From contig CAKOYQ010000009.1 of assembly GCA_934130935.1 (NCBI GenBank), forward strand, positions 9,023-73,022: 64,000 nucleotides of DNA. The letters are read 5' to 3'. The notes below the pieces were generated by a model. That model was not told where the DNA came from, made no database searches, and saw only the letters and a list, made by a program, of their open reading frames with translations. Below are positions 63,997 to 64,000 of the stretch, in pieces. Position numbers and translations under genes: made by a program. The DNA is from an uncultured Clostridia bacterium (GTDB lineage: Bacteria; Bacillota; Clostridia; TANB77; CAG-508). The stretch's first letter is position 1, and every line of letters begins with the position of its first letter.

Positions 63997-64000
63997 ATGG
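63997..64000 (+). CDS. Start of a gene cut by the right edge
   Basis: AAGGAGGGA at 63981-63989 is followed 7 bases later by ATG at 63997. Only the first codon is visible, so nothing can be said of the product. A weak hairpin (CACATA with TATGTG near 63908-63924) lies between it and the previous gene. Confidence 0.5.

Overview
The window is AT-rich DNA with the gene content of a low-GC Gram-positive bacterium, most likely an uncultured gut-type member of the Clostridia. The reasons are the division cluster order mreB, ftsQ/divIB, two DUF881 genes, sbp, ftsA, ftsZ; the era-yqzL-recO block; GGAGG-type ribosome sites and TTGACA/TATAAT promoters; and ricin-lectin GH25 lysozyme and teichoic-type wall genes. 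The species assignment is inference; the gene families are read from the sequence.

Layout. 1-8.6 kb (minus strand): a six-gene operon, running off the left edge, of a small leader gene followed by five paralogous proteins made of about 94-residue tandem modules (26 complete modules seen). I do not recognise this family and it is the main candidate for an undescribed system. 8.7-15.3 kb (minus): division and cell-shape genes. 15.3-19.3 kb (minus): a galE, LTA-synthase-like, lipid-linked-sugar glycosyltransferase and small transporter operon. 19.4-19.7 kb: a 307-bp palindromic MITE-like element. 19.7-24.8 kb: a giant secreted GH25 lysozyme with ricin-type lectin repeats and an in-frame 915-bp tandem duplication. 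24.9-44.6 kb (minus): one long surface-polysaccharide operon with Glf, many GT2 enzymes, polytopic membrane proteins, an ABC exporter split across the operon, and a phosphodiester glycosidase. 44.6-49.9 kb (minus): GT2, recO, yqzL, era and a 762-residue coiled-coil protein of unknown function. 50.0-51.2 kb (plus): tRNA-Met and a CaCA antiporter. 51.2-56.7 kb (minus): truA, cdaA, a hidden 50-residue membrane gene, pdp, a 350-bp element with perfect long inverted repeats, rnhB and a pseudopilin-like gene. 56.9-58.1 kb (plus): an HtrA protease. 58.3-62.7 kb (minus): a DUF3298-type protein, a large serine recombinase, a type III toxin-antitoxin locus, and small regulators. 62.9-63.9 kb (plus): a DUF6076-like gene, then the first codon of another gene.

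How the genes work together. The division genes and the MreB, LTA, polysaccharide and lysozyme genes form a broad envelope-building region. GalE and Glf interconvert UDP-sugars, GT2 enzymes assemble chains, the Wzm/Wzt-like pair exports them, and membrane GT-C-like proteins and GtrA/DUF2304/EamA-like partners fit lipid-linked sugar modification. The 58-64 kb stretch looks accessory: a site-specific recombinase beside a toxin flanked on both sides by RNA antitoxin repeats, each predicted to fold as an H-type pseudoknot with compensatory base changes.

Dispersed repeats sharing the core GGGGTCGGTTCC occur six times at four loci (behind ftsZ, in front of era, and as the two double ends of the 55.2-55.5 kb element) and look like REP/MITE-type palindromes. 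All comparisons were made by eye without alignment or database searches.
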